Positions 13,166 to 23,677 of a DNA stretch of 64,000 nt are shown in pieces. The stretch is from Patiria pectinifera. Taxonomy: Eukaryota; Echinodermata; Asteroidea; Valvatida; Asterinidae. Positions within the stretch are counted from its first letter, which is position 1, and each line of letters opens with the position of its first letter. A model generated the notes under the pieces. The model did not search any database, had not been told where the DNA came from, and saw nothing but the letters and a program-made list of their open reading frames with translations. The stretch is from the NCBI GenBank assembly GCA_029964075.1, contig CM057149.1, forward strand, positions 28,596,197 to 28,660,196. The letters are read 5' to 3'. The position numbers were made by a program, and so were the translations under genes.

Positions 13166-13529
13166 GTACTTGCAAACCTAAGCCACAATATGCATTTTTT
13201 TTTTGACACACCGCTAGGAAATTCTTTGGCCTGGTTGGCCAAATCATGGTTATACAGCATGAGTAAAAAAAGATGTCGCTTTGGACAATTCCTTGTCATG
13301 TTTTTTCTCTTCAGCAGACATTTGATCGGGTATTGATCACATTCAGTACAGATTTCACTGATATTCATCCATGCAGGCAAAGGATACTGGCCTTTCTTTG
13401 TGACTGCCCCAAAAGACTACAACACAATGTTCAGAATAGTCCTTTTGCTATGAACACAATGGCAACAATGGGCCTGAGGATAATGAAAGAAATAAGTGGA
13501 ATAACAGAACGTGGAGTACCATGGCTGAG

Positions 13530-13735
13530 CACTTACATGTAAGAGCACCTGACTCATGCTCTGGTGTTTCAGAGGCAACAGTGGCGAGGGTTCGAGCCCG
13601 CTGGGTGGACACTTGTGCCCTTGAGCAAGGCACCTAACCATTATTGCTTCGTCCTTTCGGATGGGATGTAAAGCCGTAGGTCTCGTGTGTTGTGTAAAGC
13701 AAGCTAGTCTGGTTCCTTGATCTGACAATTCCCAG
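13530..13735 (+). mobile_element. tRNA-derived SINE in zinc-finger gene intron
   Basis: B-box-like gggttcgagccc, then ttgagcaaggcacctaacc, gtcctttcggatgggatgta and aagccgtaggtctcgtgtgt. The A-box region is diverged. Different family from the 30.9-kb SINE but with the same gagcaaggcac core. Confidence 0.75.
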
Positions 13736-13960
13736 ACTTTTATAAATTAATCCATTTTGTCTGAAGTGGGGTTAGGGAGGCAGACTACAAGAACAGCATT
13801 TTATTCTTGGTTTTTCCAGCATCTATGAGCGCAAAACTTTGAACAGGTCCTTGTTACAATATGTGCTTTAAATTATTAACCTCAGAATCTGTCAGAAAAT
13901 TACAGCAAAAGCACAAATGTTGCATATTACCTCGAAGTTTATATTTTTTGGCACCAACAG

Positions 13961-14056
13961 CATTGTTCAAGTGCCAAACACAACAATAAACTCCTGAATC
14001 GACCTGGAAAGGACAAGTATCGGGATCATCCGTACCCCAACAGACGTGGAGCACAG
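13961..14056 (+). CDS. Zinc-finger gene, short exon supplying finger 4 histidines
   Basis: Easily missed exon of 96 nt (phase 0-0), acceptor CACCAACAG and donor GCACAG|GTAAGC. It opens with H-CSSAK-H, giving exactly the H-x5-H needed after the previous exon, and goes on NNKLLNRPGKDKYRDH. Recognition rests on the exact fit of register, phase and donor; the acceptor has only a modest pyrimidine tract. Confidence 0.7.
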
Positions 14057-14090
14057 GTAAGCAGATCAAGGAGCGATTAGGCCTATTATG

Positions 14091-14678
14091 TAGGCGTGTG
14101 CATCGGAGCCGAGTTGACATGGTTGACTCGACCCCTGATGCAGGAACCGATTCCAGATTATTGGATTGGGTACCTGTGACCAACTTTACAAACTACTCAG
14201 TAACTTCTCAGACAATAAAAAAGGTTTTGACCGCCTTTTGTGAGAAATTTTCTAAATAAAAACTAGGTTACATGCATGGAAAACCAAAACAAACTTCATG
14301 TTTACGTGAAGGATCGATAAATATTGTGTCGGGGCGAGTATCAGAACCAAGCCAGACCGATGATGTCAGCAACCGGTTCAAGATTATGGGATTGGGTACC
14401 TGTGTCCAACTTTTCAAACTACTCAGACAATGAAAACAGTTCTGAATGCCTTTTGTGAGAAATTTTAAAAATGAAAACTAGGCTATTTGCATGGTAAACC
14501 AAAACAAACTTTATGTTTACGTAAATTTGCAGTTTACACTGTTAAGGCATTAAGCCCCTCAGACAATTTCCAGGATTTGAGTTTTAGAGTTAAGTTTCTT
14601 TTATGTGTGACCAGGTACCCGTTTTTTTACTTCAATGGGGTACCTGGTTTCCATACTACCCGTAAATGCACACCACTA
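14091..14678. mobile_element. hAT-type MITE related to the 5.9-kb copy, with internal duplication
   Basis: Ends TAGGCGTGTGCAT and ATGCACACCACTA. Two tandem copies of the block starting ggattgggtacctgtg (about 14161 and 14390), each followed by aacttt..caaactactcag and the ttgtgagaaatttt motif. It lies in the last intron of the zinc-finger gene, just after the short exon. Confidence 0.75.
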
Positions 14679-15129
14679 TTATTGTGTTTTCAGTGTGATC
14701 AGTCAAATGTTGAAAACTGGCCTTTGTGGAGAACACTGGAAAGACTTCAAGCCAAAAACAACACCCACGTTTATTTCTGTTTATCTCTGGGATTTTTATT
14801 TTTACATGAATTGCTGAGGCTTCATGTGGCACTAGAGTTTGATAAGTTTGAACTGCAGAATCTTACAATGTAGACAAAGTTTTGAAAAGTCTTTGCTTCA
14901 CAATCCTGTCCATGTGCTTCGTCATGGGCCGCTTGTTTCCAATCAAACTAAATGTTTCTCTGTTGTTTCCCAAAAAACATGAAAATTCAATCCTTCGGTT
15001 GAAAGACTGGTATAAAGTGCTTTATAAACCAGACCCTGAAAAAACATTGGCTATTGAATATTCTTTGTGCTGAGACAATTTATTTACAAGTCATTTATTT
15101 TGTCATAAAAAGCTTTAAACTCCATACTT

Positions 15130-15285
15130 AGTTTTATTGTGAGTGTGTGATTTTCTAGGTGTGTGATTCTGTGGTCCGGGGAATTCAGGCGTGCAATTAT
15201 TCACACTTCTCGGGAAGCTTTTAGGCGCGCGCGATGGCATGGGAGTGCGATCACACGCCTCAAATCAGAAGCACTGACTCTGCTT
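15130..15285. mobile_element. Partial copy of the nested cacgcct MITE
   Basis: Reverse-oriented relative to 6015-6222: tgtgattttctaggtgtgtg, ggcgtgcaattattcacact, cacacgcctcaaatcagaag. The right inverted end is present and the left is missing. Confidence 0.7.
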
Positions 15286-15604
15286 CACATAATGCTTCAT
15301 AACCAAATCTGTTGAAATCTACCGCTGTTGCTGGTGGATTTTAATGGACTTGTTACACATGGCTTATCTGCCAATATCCCCAGAATCGGGAGGGGGATAT
15401 TGATGGAGTTGGAAAGGTTAGAGTTAATCAAATCGTTTGGGTAAAAAACTAAGTGCAATTATTAAAATAAGAAGCTTTTAGTTACCGACTTTTTTTCAGA
15501 TGTCACCGGTATCTATTTTTGAAAAATCCTGCAAGTATGGTTGCGGTAACACTTTTGAAACAGGTGGTGTAATCAGAGGACCTTTGTTTTCGTTTATCTC
15601 ACAG

Positions 15605-16099
15605 GGCATGGCCAATAATCCAAAGAACAACACCGCTACCAAGCCAGCCTGGGGCGGGGGAAAATGGAAAAGCAGCAGCGACTCCTTCAACCAGAGAAGC
15701 ACCTTCAATCAGAGAGGCACCTTCAACAACAACAGCGTGAGACCTGGCAGGGGCAGGGGCAGGGGGACGGGGAGGGGGCAGGGACGGGGTTTAGGGATGC
15801 AGTCCGACAACCGCCCCAACACCTCGTTTGGTAATGCCCACACATCCCAGACCAGTTATTCTGCAATGCAGGGCAGTTTTGGCGGGGGGTACGACAGAAG
15901 CGCCATGGATAAAATCTGGGGTACTAGCAACGCCTCACTAGGAGGTGGAACAGGGAGGAGTTGGCAAGGTGGTAGTAAGGCGTCGTCCCAAGAGCAGAAA
16001 CAGTGGGGTTCCAGCAACATGCTGGTGGATCCGTACGGCATGCCAGACCTGGACAGTTTCGTACGGGAAAGTTCATCAAAGGATCAGACTAACTTTTGA
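15605..16099 (+). CDS. Zinc-finger gene, last exon: RG/QN-rich C-terminus
   Basis: Acceptor TATCTCACAG at 15604, phase 0, running to TGA at 16097-16099 (164 residues). Encodes KPAWGGGKWK, then NQRSTFNQRG repeats, then RGRGRGTGRGQGRG, then a Ser/Gly/Gln-rich end. A stronger pyrimidine-rich acceptor at 15499 is also in frame and would add 35 residues (start 15500), so alternative acceptor use is likely. No clear poly(A) signal was identified close behind the stop. Confidence 0.75.
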   Translation, partial: GMANNPKNNTATKPAWGGGKWKSSSDSFNQRSTFNQRGTFNNNSVRPGRGRGRGTGRGQGRGLGMQSDNRPNTSFGNAHTSQTSYSAMQGSFGGGYDRSAMDKIWGTSNASLGGGTGRSWQGGSKASSQEQKQWGSSNMLVDPYGMPDLDSFVRESSSKDQTNF

Positions 16100-16950
16100 G
16101 ATATGGGTACCACATAATACAAACGTAGGGTAAAAGCCAGTACGTTTGCACGGACGGGAATCACGCCTGCAGCTTTACACCATCAGAATATAATAGCCAA
16201 TACATTTTGTAAGTCCGCATGGATAGAATAACTGGCCAGTTAGCGTAGTCTCCACATGCACATGTAGCCTGTTGGTCTGAGCAGGTACAGTGCCAGCTGC
16301 TGCTAATCTCCAATGACAGAGTACTAGCCAGTTTTTAAATATGAGTTCCCCGCGGTATTTTCCAGCTTCATCTAAAAAAACAATTGTTTTTTTTTAATTG
16401 CTATTTCTCCCTAAATTTTAAAGTTATTCACTTTTTAATGAGACATTAAATGAAAAATCCACCGACGTTTAGTTATTGAATTTTATCTTCACAAAAATCG
16501 AATTATTTACTGCAAGACTGTAATTTAATGCTTGGGGCAAACACGAAATTCCTTTTTGGAGGGTTGCAGAAAGTCCAAAATTGGAGTAAGGGTTTTTGTT
16601 TCTTCTTTAAAACAAAATATATAATTTTTTTATGCGGCATGAGGCATGCGTCTTTAAGCCTATGCAGATTGTAAGTGGCCAATAATAACTGTCCACAGGC
16701 ACAATATTTGCTAGATTAAGCTTATGCAGATGGGTAGTGGTCTGTGATGTGTGTCTACAAGCAGAACTGCCCGCTTGTTAGCAAAGCTAGGATACTGATC
16801 ACCGCAAATTTGCAGAACACTGGCCAGTTATTCTTTGGCTGATTCGACTACCTGCATCCCGACACGAAGCAAAGGGAGTTAGTCACATCAGCCAACATAG
16901 AGGGACCAGTAACTCTGCACTTTTCCTTAAAGTATCCGTGTACAGTATTT

Positions 16951-17483
16951 CGCTCGTACCCCCCGCCCTGCAAACAGGACGCTGGGATACTCTGATGAGC
17001 TTCACAGAATCTTGTGAAGGAAATGGCCTATGACCTATGTATAAAGCATCTGGCTGCAGCTGTTCAAGACCGCATTTAGACAATGTGCGCAAATGCTATC
17101 CAAAACTTCCCATAAAATTGCGCGCATTCCATACCGGATGTGATTTCTGTTTCATTGCGGACCATGTGGACAACATTTTGAGTGTCGCATAATGCAATCG
17201 TTCGTGATTCGAAACGGAGCCTGAGTGAGTGACAGGAATTGTACATTTACAACACAGATAAGTTTTACAGAATTTCCTTCATTATTACGCTTTTTAAACG
17301 AGAAAAAAACATCTCTAAACTGGAATAAAAGAGTAATGAATCAGTCTTAACGGCCGTTTCAAGCCTTGCAGAGTCATGACCGTGATTACGCGCAGGTCAC
17401 TGGTCACACAAAATCCAACCAATCAGAGCGTGAATTCATCAGAGTATCCCAGCGTCCTGTTTGCAGGGCGGGGGGTACGAGCG
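16951..17483. mobile_element. TIR element with about 33-bp inverted ends
   Basis: Left cgctcgtaccccccgccctg and right the reverse complement, continuing to atactctgatga on both sides. Nearly the same tgtacagtattt flanks both ends (16939-16950 and 17486-17497), a likely target duplication. Non-coding. It covers the 3' flank of the zinc-finger gene. Confidence 0.8.
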
Positions 17484-17837
17484 AATGTACAGTATTTGTA
17501 TTATTATACATCATTACAAAAGTAGGAAAACTCCCTATGAAATCTTTCACACACAATGCATGTTATCGTGTCCTCTAGTCTTTAAGAGTGTAGTATGGTA
17601 TCACTACTGGTGACCTTTTATAGACCATCATCAATGATCATGTACCAGCCATCTTGATTTTTTTTCCCATTCTGATCAACGTAACCAAAGCAAGGCTGAA
17701 AGGAAAAATAGTCTGGTTCCTGTATGTACAAAAACATCTTTCAGTGGTGTTATTGGATACAGGGAACATGACTGAAACGGTGGCAGCATGATATTAGTCT
17801 ATTGTGAATGCAGCTGTTGCTTGGTTGGGAGTGCGGG

Positions 17838-18122
17838 AGCTAAGGCCAAAAAAAAAAAAAAAGAATAGTTCTGCTTCCGATTACAAGACATTTAGAAATA
17901 GGGTAGGTAGGGGATCTTTTTTTCCGGCAAATTTCTTTTTGTGTGCGATCTATTGGAGGCGTCTGTGTGTAGTCAAGAGTAAACATTAGAAATTGATGGT
18001 TACAGGTGGTGTTTTTTTTCACCGTTTTTCCATATAAAAAAAAATTGGGTAGGGGCAGTAAGAATAGGGATGGTAGGGAATTAAACCGGAAGCAGAACTT
18101 TCTCTTTTTTTTGGCCTAAGTG
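17838..18122. mobile_element. Short TIR element
   Basis: gctaaggccaaaaaa..agttctgcttccg at 17838-17880 mirrors cggaagcagaactttctct..ggcctaag at 18088-18120. Interior holds an imperfect duplication around gggtaggtagggg / gggtaggggcagt. Confidence 0.65.
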
Positions 18123-20224
18123 TAGTCCTTAGTTCCCAGGTAATACCAGGGCCCAATTTCACGACTCTGTTTACCGTTAGCAAAAAGTACCCGCTTACTA
18201 CTGTGCCATGTGTCACGCTTACCATTACCATATTTCACTGGTTAGCGAGAATTTTTGCTTACACGCATGAGTACATCCCGTAACCTCATGGTGATTGTAA
18301 GTGTGGAATTCTGTGGTTAGCAGAACCTTGAAATTTGGCCCAGTTTGATACATGAAGCAGGTCTATTGGGGTAGCTACTTTTACTAACTCCCTGACCGTA
18401 CATCTCTGTACATTATGTTTGTGGTGCGTTTTGTTTATGAAATATGTATGGGGTGTAATAACGGCCAGTTTTCCTCCGGCGGCAGTGAATTGCATTGGTA
18501 GGACATACTGTCCACCGCTTATCTGCAGAGCCTACATTCTGGATATTATTCTGTGCAGAGAAAATAGGTTACTACTTGTATTCTGTTAGCAAAATACAGC
18601 ATTTTTTAAAGAACTTCAAAACACTGTATAAAAAAAATCGTTTTGGCCTGTAAAAACATGTGAAGTGTTACAATGTCGGTGCAGCTTAAATAAAAATAAA
18701 TCATAACATGTAAAATATTTCTTTTGTCAGTTCAGTTTTTGGAAAGAGTTATTGGATGCCTCTGAAGAGAAATCTGTGAAATGCTCAACCAAGTGAAAAG
18801 GAGGAGATTGAGGTCTTTTTGAGTGCCTTTATTGCCATAAATTGAAGTTGAGTTAGATATATAAAAACGAAAAGTACTGGTATTCTCAAGGCCTCATATA
18901 TAGTGCCCCTCTTGATCAACATTGAAATTTTGACGAAAAAAACCCATATTTTTATAGGAATATAGGTTACTGAAAAAGAGGTTTTTTTTGTGTTTAATAC
19001 AGGTTTTTTTTAATAAGGTTAGGTCTATATGTTTAAAGGATTCAATGTGAGGCCCAATTTCCTTATAAAATGTAAATGCATGTATGTACATCGATGTTAC
19101 TACCGTAGCCAAAGGAGGTGAATCCGGCGTTGAATTTCAATACCGTATAAAATATGTTGATCAAACAAAATAATGTGACATCGACATTTCCAATCATTGT
19201 ACAAAGAATGACCTCGACAGCTGAAAGAAAATACACGGGAAAATTCTATATTTCAACTTTATTTTCTTTTGTACCAAACTTCCAGTGTCAATAATCTAGT
19301 GTTTGTAAAAGTTGAAGTTACTGTTTTTGGACATGGGTCGCAAAATTCTTCTTCAAGTATCAAAGAGCAAAACAATTTCTGTTCAGGCATTCTAATGCTT
19401 TTATATAAGTAAATTAATAACATCATTTCTTCGATTCTTTTACCCTATGTGCGTGTATGCTCGATTCGTATGAAAGACACACGATTTCTCTGAGCCAACT
19501 TTAAAAGTGTATTTTACACTCGAAATAATCATGAATATTTCTGAAACAAAACAAATGATTCGTATTATGCAACTGCAGGCACGGATTGGGGGGGGGGGGT
19601 GTATTTTTTTCATAGAAATTCATTAAAAATAATGCGCCCCCCCCCCCCGCTCTGACACCCCCCAAAAATTATACTGGTAATAATTTCCGTCTGTGCACAA
19701 AATACGGACAGAGCCAGCTTTGTACACTATTCTGTTAATAATCGTCGGATTTGAACAGCGCTTCCATTGAAAGGACGGTACGAGCCCCCCCCCCATGCGT
19801 ACGCAGAAAACAAACCTGTCTACATTACATATTTGTTGCTGAAGAAACCCCCTCCCCTGCAATAAAAAATCCTGCATCCGACCCTGAACTGAATACCGCC
19901 ACTGACTTGTCACCATAAAGCACAAACGTTATTGAAATACGAGCTACTGTTTTTTATTACCAAAGCAGCTTGAATAACGATAGTTACACAATTTTGTTAA
20001 CGACTAATAAAAAGTACATTTGTCTTGAAGTCTTTCTGTTACACATTAAGGTACTTTCTTATAGACACTTGTTGTATAGCGTTCGTAAAATAATTAAACA
20101 ACTAAGTGATTTCTAATAACACAGGGATAAAGCACCTCTTCTTGACCATGAACTAAGCATCCACTTTACTGACATAGAATTGTTAAGAATAAAATATAAA
20201 ATTTAGGTGTTAGTCAGTGGGCTT

Positions 20225-20885
20225 GTGGTAGCCCATGCATTTTCGGGTACACTTTTTGAAACTCTCAGGATCACTAATAGATACCTCAAGAAGTTCAGAA
20301 CCACTTTATGTCATTTTTGTGTGACCCTTTTATAGGTGGGGCCATGACTTTCAAAAGTGGGGGGGGGCCTTCGTGCACAAGAAATGATTAAGATATTTCA
20401 CTTGTCTTGTTCGCATTGTTCACAAGAACAAGAATTCCAGCATTTTGCCTCTGTGGGGGTGAGGCTACATTTTATACAAGTGTGTGGGGGGGGGGGGGCA
20501 AATGCCGTTAACAGAAAATCGAGCTATAACGGAAAATTGTTTGGTGTTTTTGGTTTTTGTTTGTTTAAAAAAAAAAAAACCAAATTTTTTTTCATGACAG
20601 CTCAATTTTTTTGTCAATGTTATCCCCGCTTTTATAAAATGTGGCCACACCGCCGAAGATGCTCAATTCTGGATTTTTTTTCTCGTGATGTAGCGCTTGG
20701 GTGAGCTGTCCAAATTTGAAAAAAGAAATTATCTCAATCATTTCTTGTGCACGAAACCCCCACTTTTAAAGTTGTTGCCCCGCCTATAAAAGGGTCAGAA
20801 AATGACATCAGGTGGTTTGGAACTTCTTGAGGTATCTGTTCATGAGAGTTTCAGAGAATGTACCCGAATTTGCACAAATGGAGGC
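20225..20885. mobile_element. Foldback element with ~180-bp arms
   Basis: Left arm (tttcgggtacactttttgaa ... atacctcaagaagttc ... ccttttataggtgggg ... tgcacaagaaatgatt) is the inverted complement of the right arm ending at about 20870. The centre has G and A tracts. No coding capacity. Confidence 0.8.
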
Positions 20886-23394
20886 ATTTTCGACCGTAAG
20901 CACCCATGTCCATGAGTGATTACTTACCGTTCGACAAAACTCACTGAAACATACATGTAGACATTTTCCCACCTCCATGAATGAACGAAAACTTGTAAAG
21001 GAAACAGACAAAAATCGCCATCAACATTTCAGATAAAGAAGAGTTCACTTATTTTTCATATGCAATACACAAACTCTGACAGTAAGAGTAATTTTTCATG
21101 TTTGACTAAAGTGATTAATTATAAAATCTTTTTTTTGTACTTGAATGACTATGTGTAATCTGTAATTCTTCCCAATAAATTCCAATGGTATTCCGTGGAC
21201 AGCTATAAAAAAGGCTATTTGGTAAAACATGCATTAACTTCTTGTGGCATGGATCACTTTCAGTACTTTTTTCTGATAAGTGGAAAAATAAATTTTGTAT
21301 CAAATTGCATTTAAGTAAAACCAAATCATTAATAAATATCACTTTTGTTTGACAAACCCTGCCTCGTTATCATTCGAATATAAAATGAAACACTTTTTTT
21401 GACAGATCCTTTTATGTTTTTTTCACAATTTACAGTTATTTTATTCACTGGTAGGTGTCCCTTGCTACGGATGTAGACTTACGTGGTAATTGATATTTGA
21501 GTAAATCTTTGAAGAGCTTACACCGATATATACTTTGGAAAGCAATCATTTACAAATTCATGTTTCGTTATTGTCGGTTTAGTTGCTTCTTCAGAACAAA
21601 GCTTAACAATCAGTCACACAAACGAATTATTACACTAATGACACTTGTCTCCATACTTCCTAGCATTACTGGAACTCAAAGTAAATTATCACAACACCAA
21701 GAGGTGTTCCATTCCAGTCACACAAACGAATTATTACAAGAATGGCACTTGTCTCCATACCTCTTTATTATTATTATTATTGTTATTGGCAACCAAAACA
21801 TCTAAAATTGTAGGATTAAAAACAAAAAACATCAAAACATTAAAGATATTTATATTACATTTCAATTTAAAACATTTAAACATTGAAATATCAATAAGAA
21901 TTAAAAGCTACTGTAAACATTTCAGTTACAATCAATCATTAAATATTCACAGGTAACTTCACTTGACAGGAAAAACGCTATAACATCAAACAGTCATTAA
22001 TATCAACATCAGGATCAAATTAAAAGGGATAATAAGTGACCAACAATTAAGACTGTAAATTATAGAGACACCAGGGAATGAAACTGTTTCTTAGTCTGTT
22101 CGTTTTACAGAAAGGCTGAACTGTCTTTAGTTCCTTAATACGTACGATACAGGCTGGTGTTTTTCGAGAAAATGATTCAGCTTATGGTTAGGATTTGACA
22201 TGTAAGCAAATAACTGCTCACACAGTGACTTCCTGTAGGCATATAGACCCTGAATATCTACCTGCTCCATTGCCTTCGCATCGACTTACGAGGGATAATA
22301 ATTCCCAAAACTCTTCGTTGAATGAATTCCAACAAGTTGGACTGTTCCTTAGTTAAGCTGCTATGGTGAACCTGGCATGCATCTTCTTAGCATTTCAACT
22401 CAAAAGTAAATTATAACAGCACCATTATAGGTGTTCCATAATGACTGTTTAAAATGTACAAGTTGCATATTTACAGTTGGACGCATCCTGTCATTATTGG
22501 TGATAAATGTACACCACAAGTTAAAAAGGGGACAGTGGTGTCATGAAGAGCTCTTTACGTTCGAAACAGTACAACCTATTTATTTTTTATATCATAGCAC
22601 AAAACCATAATTAACAAGCATCTATAAAGCATGAAAAAAAGTCATACGATGGATCCAGGTAAAAAGCATATGCTTGTACAAGACCTGGAACCCGTTATTA
22701 CAAATTTAGCTAATAAGTTAATATGTACATACACTAGACTGAATTATATCAGGTATATAATTGTATACTAATTAAATTGAAAAGAAATTAAATTTACAGC
22801 AAACAGTGGCCAAGGAATTTTAAAACAATGATACTTTTTCAACAATCCGTGGGATGACATGAAAATTTTTATTGGGATATTTAATTATCAGAATAATTTG
22901 TTAGTAGCAACGTTTTCAGGTAGTTTTGAAGTGCTTCATTGGACATGGAAAATTATGTTCGAATATAATTATATAATAAGAAAGGAGTAATTTTAGTGAC
23001 TTTATTTCTCTCTCTTTGCTCTTGTCCCGTGAAATTCATTATACTGCCATATAGTGTAAGTATAGTGTTTTTTTACGAAGAAAGACACTCCATATGATTA
23101 CTGCAAATAAATCAGTCGTCCAGAGTGACAAGAAAGCATCACGTTGAAAATTGCTACGCGTATCATCCAGAATCAGTCGCCAAATTGAAACTGTTACAGA
23201 TGGGTCAAGGGGAAAACACGTCTCCTGACAGATCAAGCTAAACTCAGTGATGCATCAATAGATTCAATATCTGCACCCGTCAAGAAACATTCTGTTAAAT
23301 AACGTCTTCGGTCTTTTTTACATGTACATTAAATGAGAGCATATAGATAAACCAGCTAGTCAAGCATTTCCAGACAGATCAAGCTTAATTAAAT

Positions 23395-23675
23395 ATAAAG
23401 CAAGTCACTCAATGAAGCTGATCTTTCAAACGGAAATATTTTAAGTTCAGTTTCTGAAATTGTTTCATGCACAATAAATGAGTCCATGCACCTGAACCAC
23501 CAATGGATTTATTCCCAGACAGATTCAGTTCAACTAGATTTGGCGTGTCATTCAGTGATGTAACGCATTAAGCCGAATACCGTTTTATGTCAAAGAACAA
23601 GTCTGTTTGATAAGTTGTTGAAGTTGTTTCAAGATGTCAAAACAGGACAGGAAAGGAATCAAGCCCATTTACTGC
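23395..23675 (-). pseudogene. Decayed LRR sequence downstream of the NLR stop
   Basis: Read on the minus strand, 23480-23560 encodes TPNLVELNLSGNKSIGG and GAWTHL, a clear match to the LRR repeats upstream, but it follows the TAA at 23678 and is interrupted. Fragments of the same motif (ccagacagatcaagct) recur near 23365 and 23225. Either the receptor has lost its last LRRs through a premature stop or these are an unused 3' repeat. Confidence 0.7.
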
Positions 23676-23677
23676 AA

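Larger units (their letters stand above)
10193..16099 (+). other. Gene span: four-finger JAZ/ZNF346-like zinc-finger protein with RG-rich tail
   Basis: Six coding exons join in frame (358, 231, 96, 158, 96 and 495 nt; junction phases 1,1,1,0,0), giving about 477 residues. The product has four fingers with identical spacing, C-x2-C-x12-H-x5-H, as in the U1/JAZ type found in ZNF346, ZNF385 and ZMAT proteins. Established knowledge: such long-linker fingers bind double-stranded RNA or RNA-DNA hybrids, often in nucleus or nucleolus. The C-terminus is Gly/Arg/Gln/Asn/Ser-rich with several RG dipeptides, also typical of RNA binders. The Met at 10193 is chosen because an in-frame TAG lies 24 nt upstream. 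A 5' untranslated exon is possible, since an acceptor-like ctacag sits just before it. No orthologue is named because finger sequences alone do not separate ZNF346 from ZNF385. Confidence 0.8.
17500..23390. other. Region between the two genes
   Basis: Contains the TIR element at 17.84 kb, a G/C-tract element at 19.58-19.88 kb, the foldback at 20.2 kb and a partial duplication of cacaaacgaattattac (21.62 and 21.72 kb). Apart from these, AT-rich sequence with no supported gene. Confidence 0.6.
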
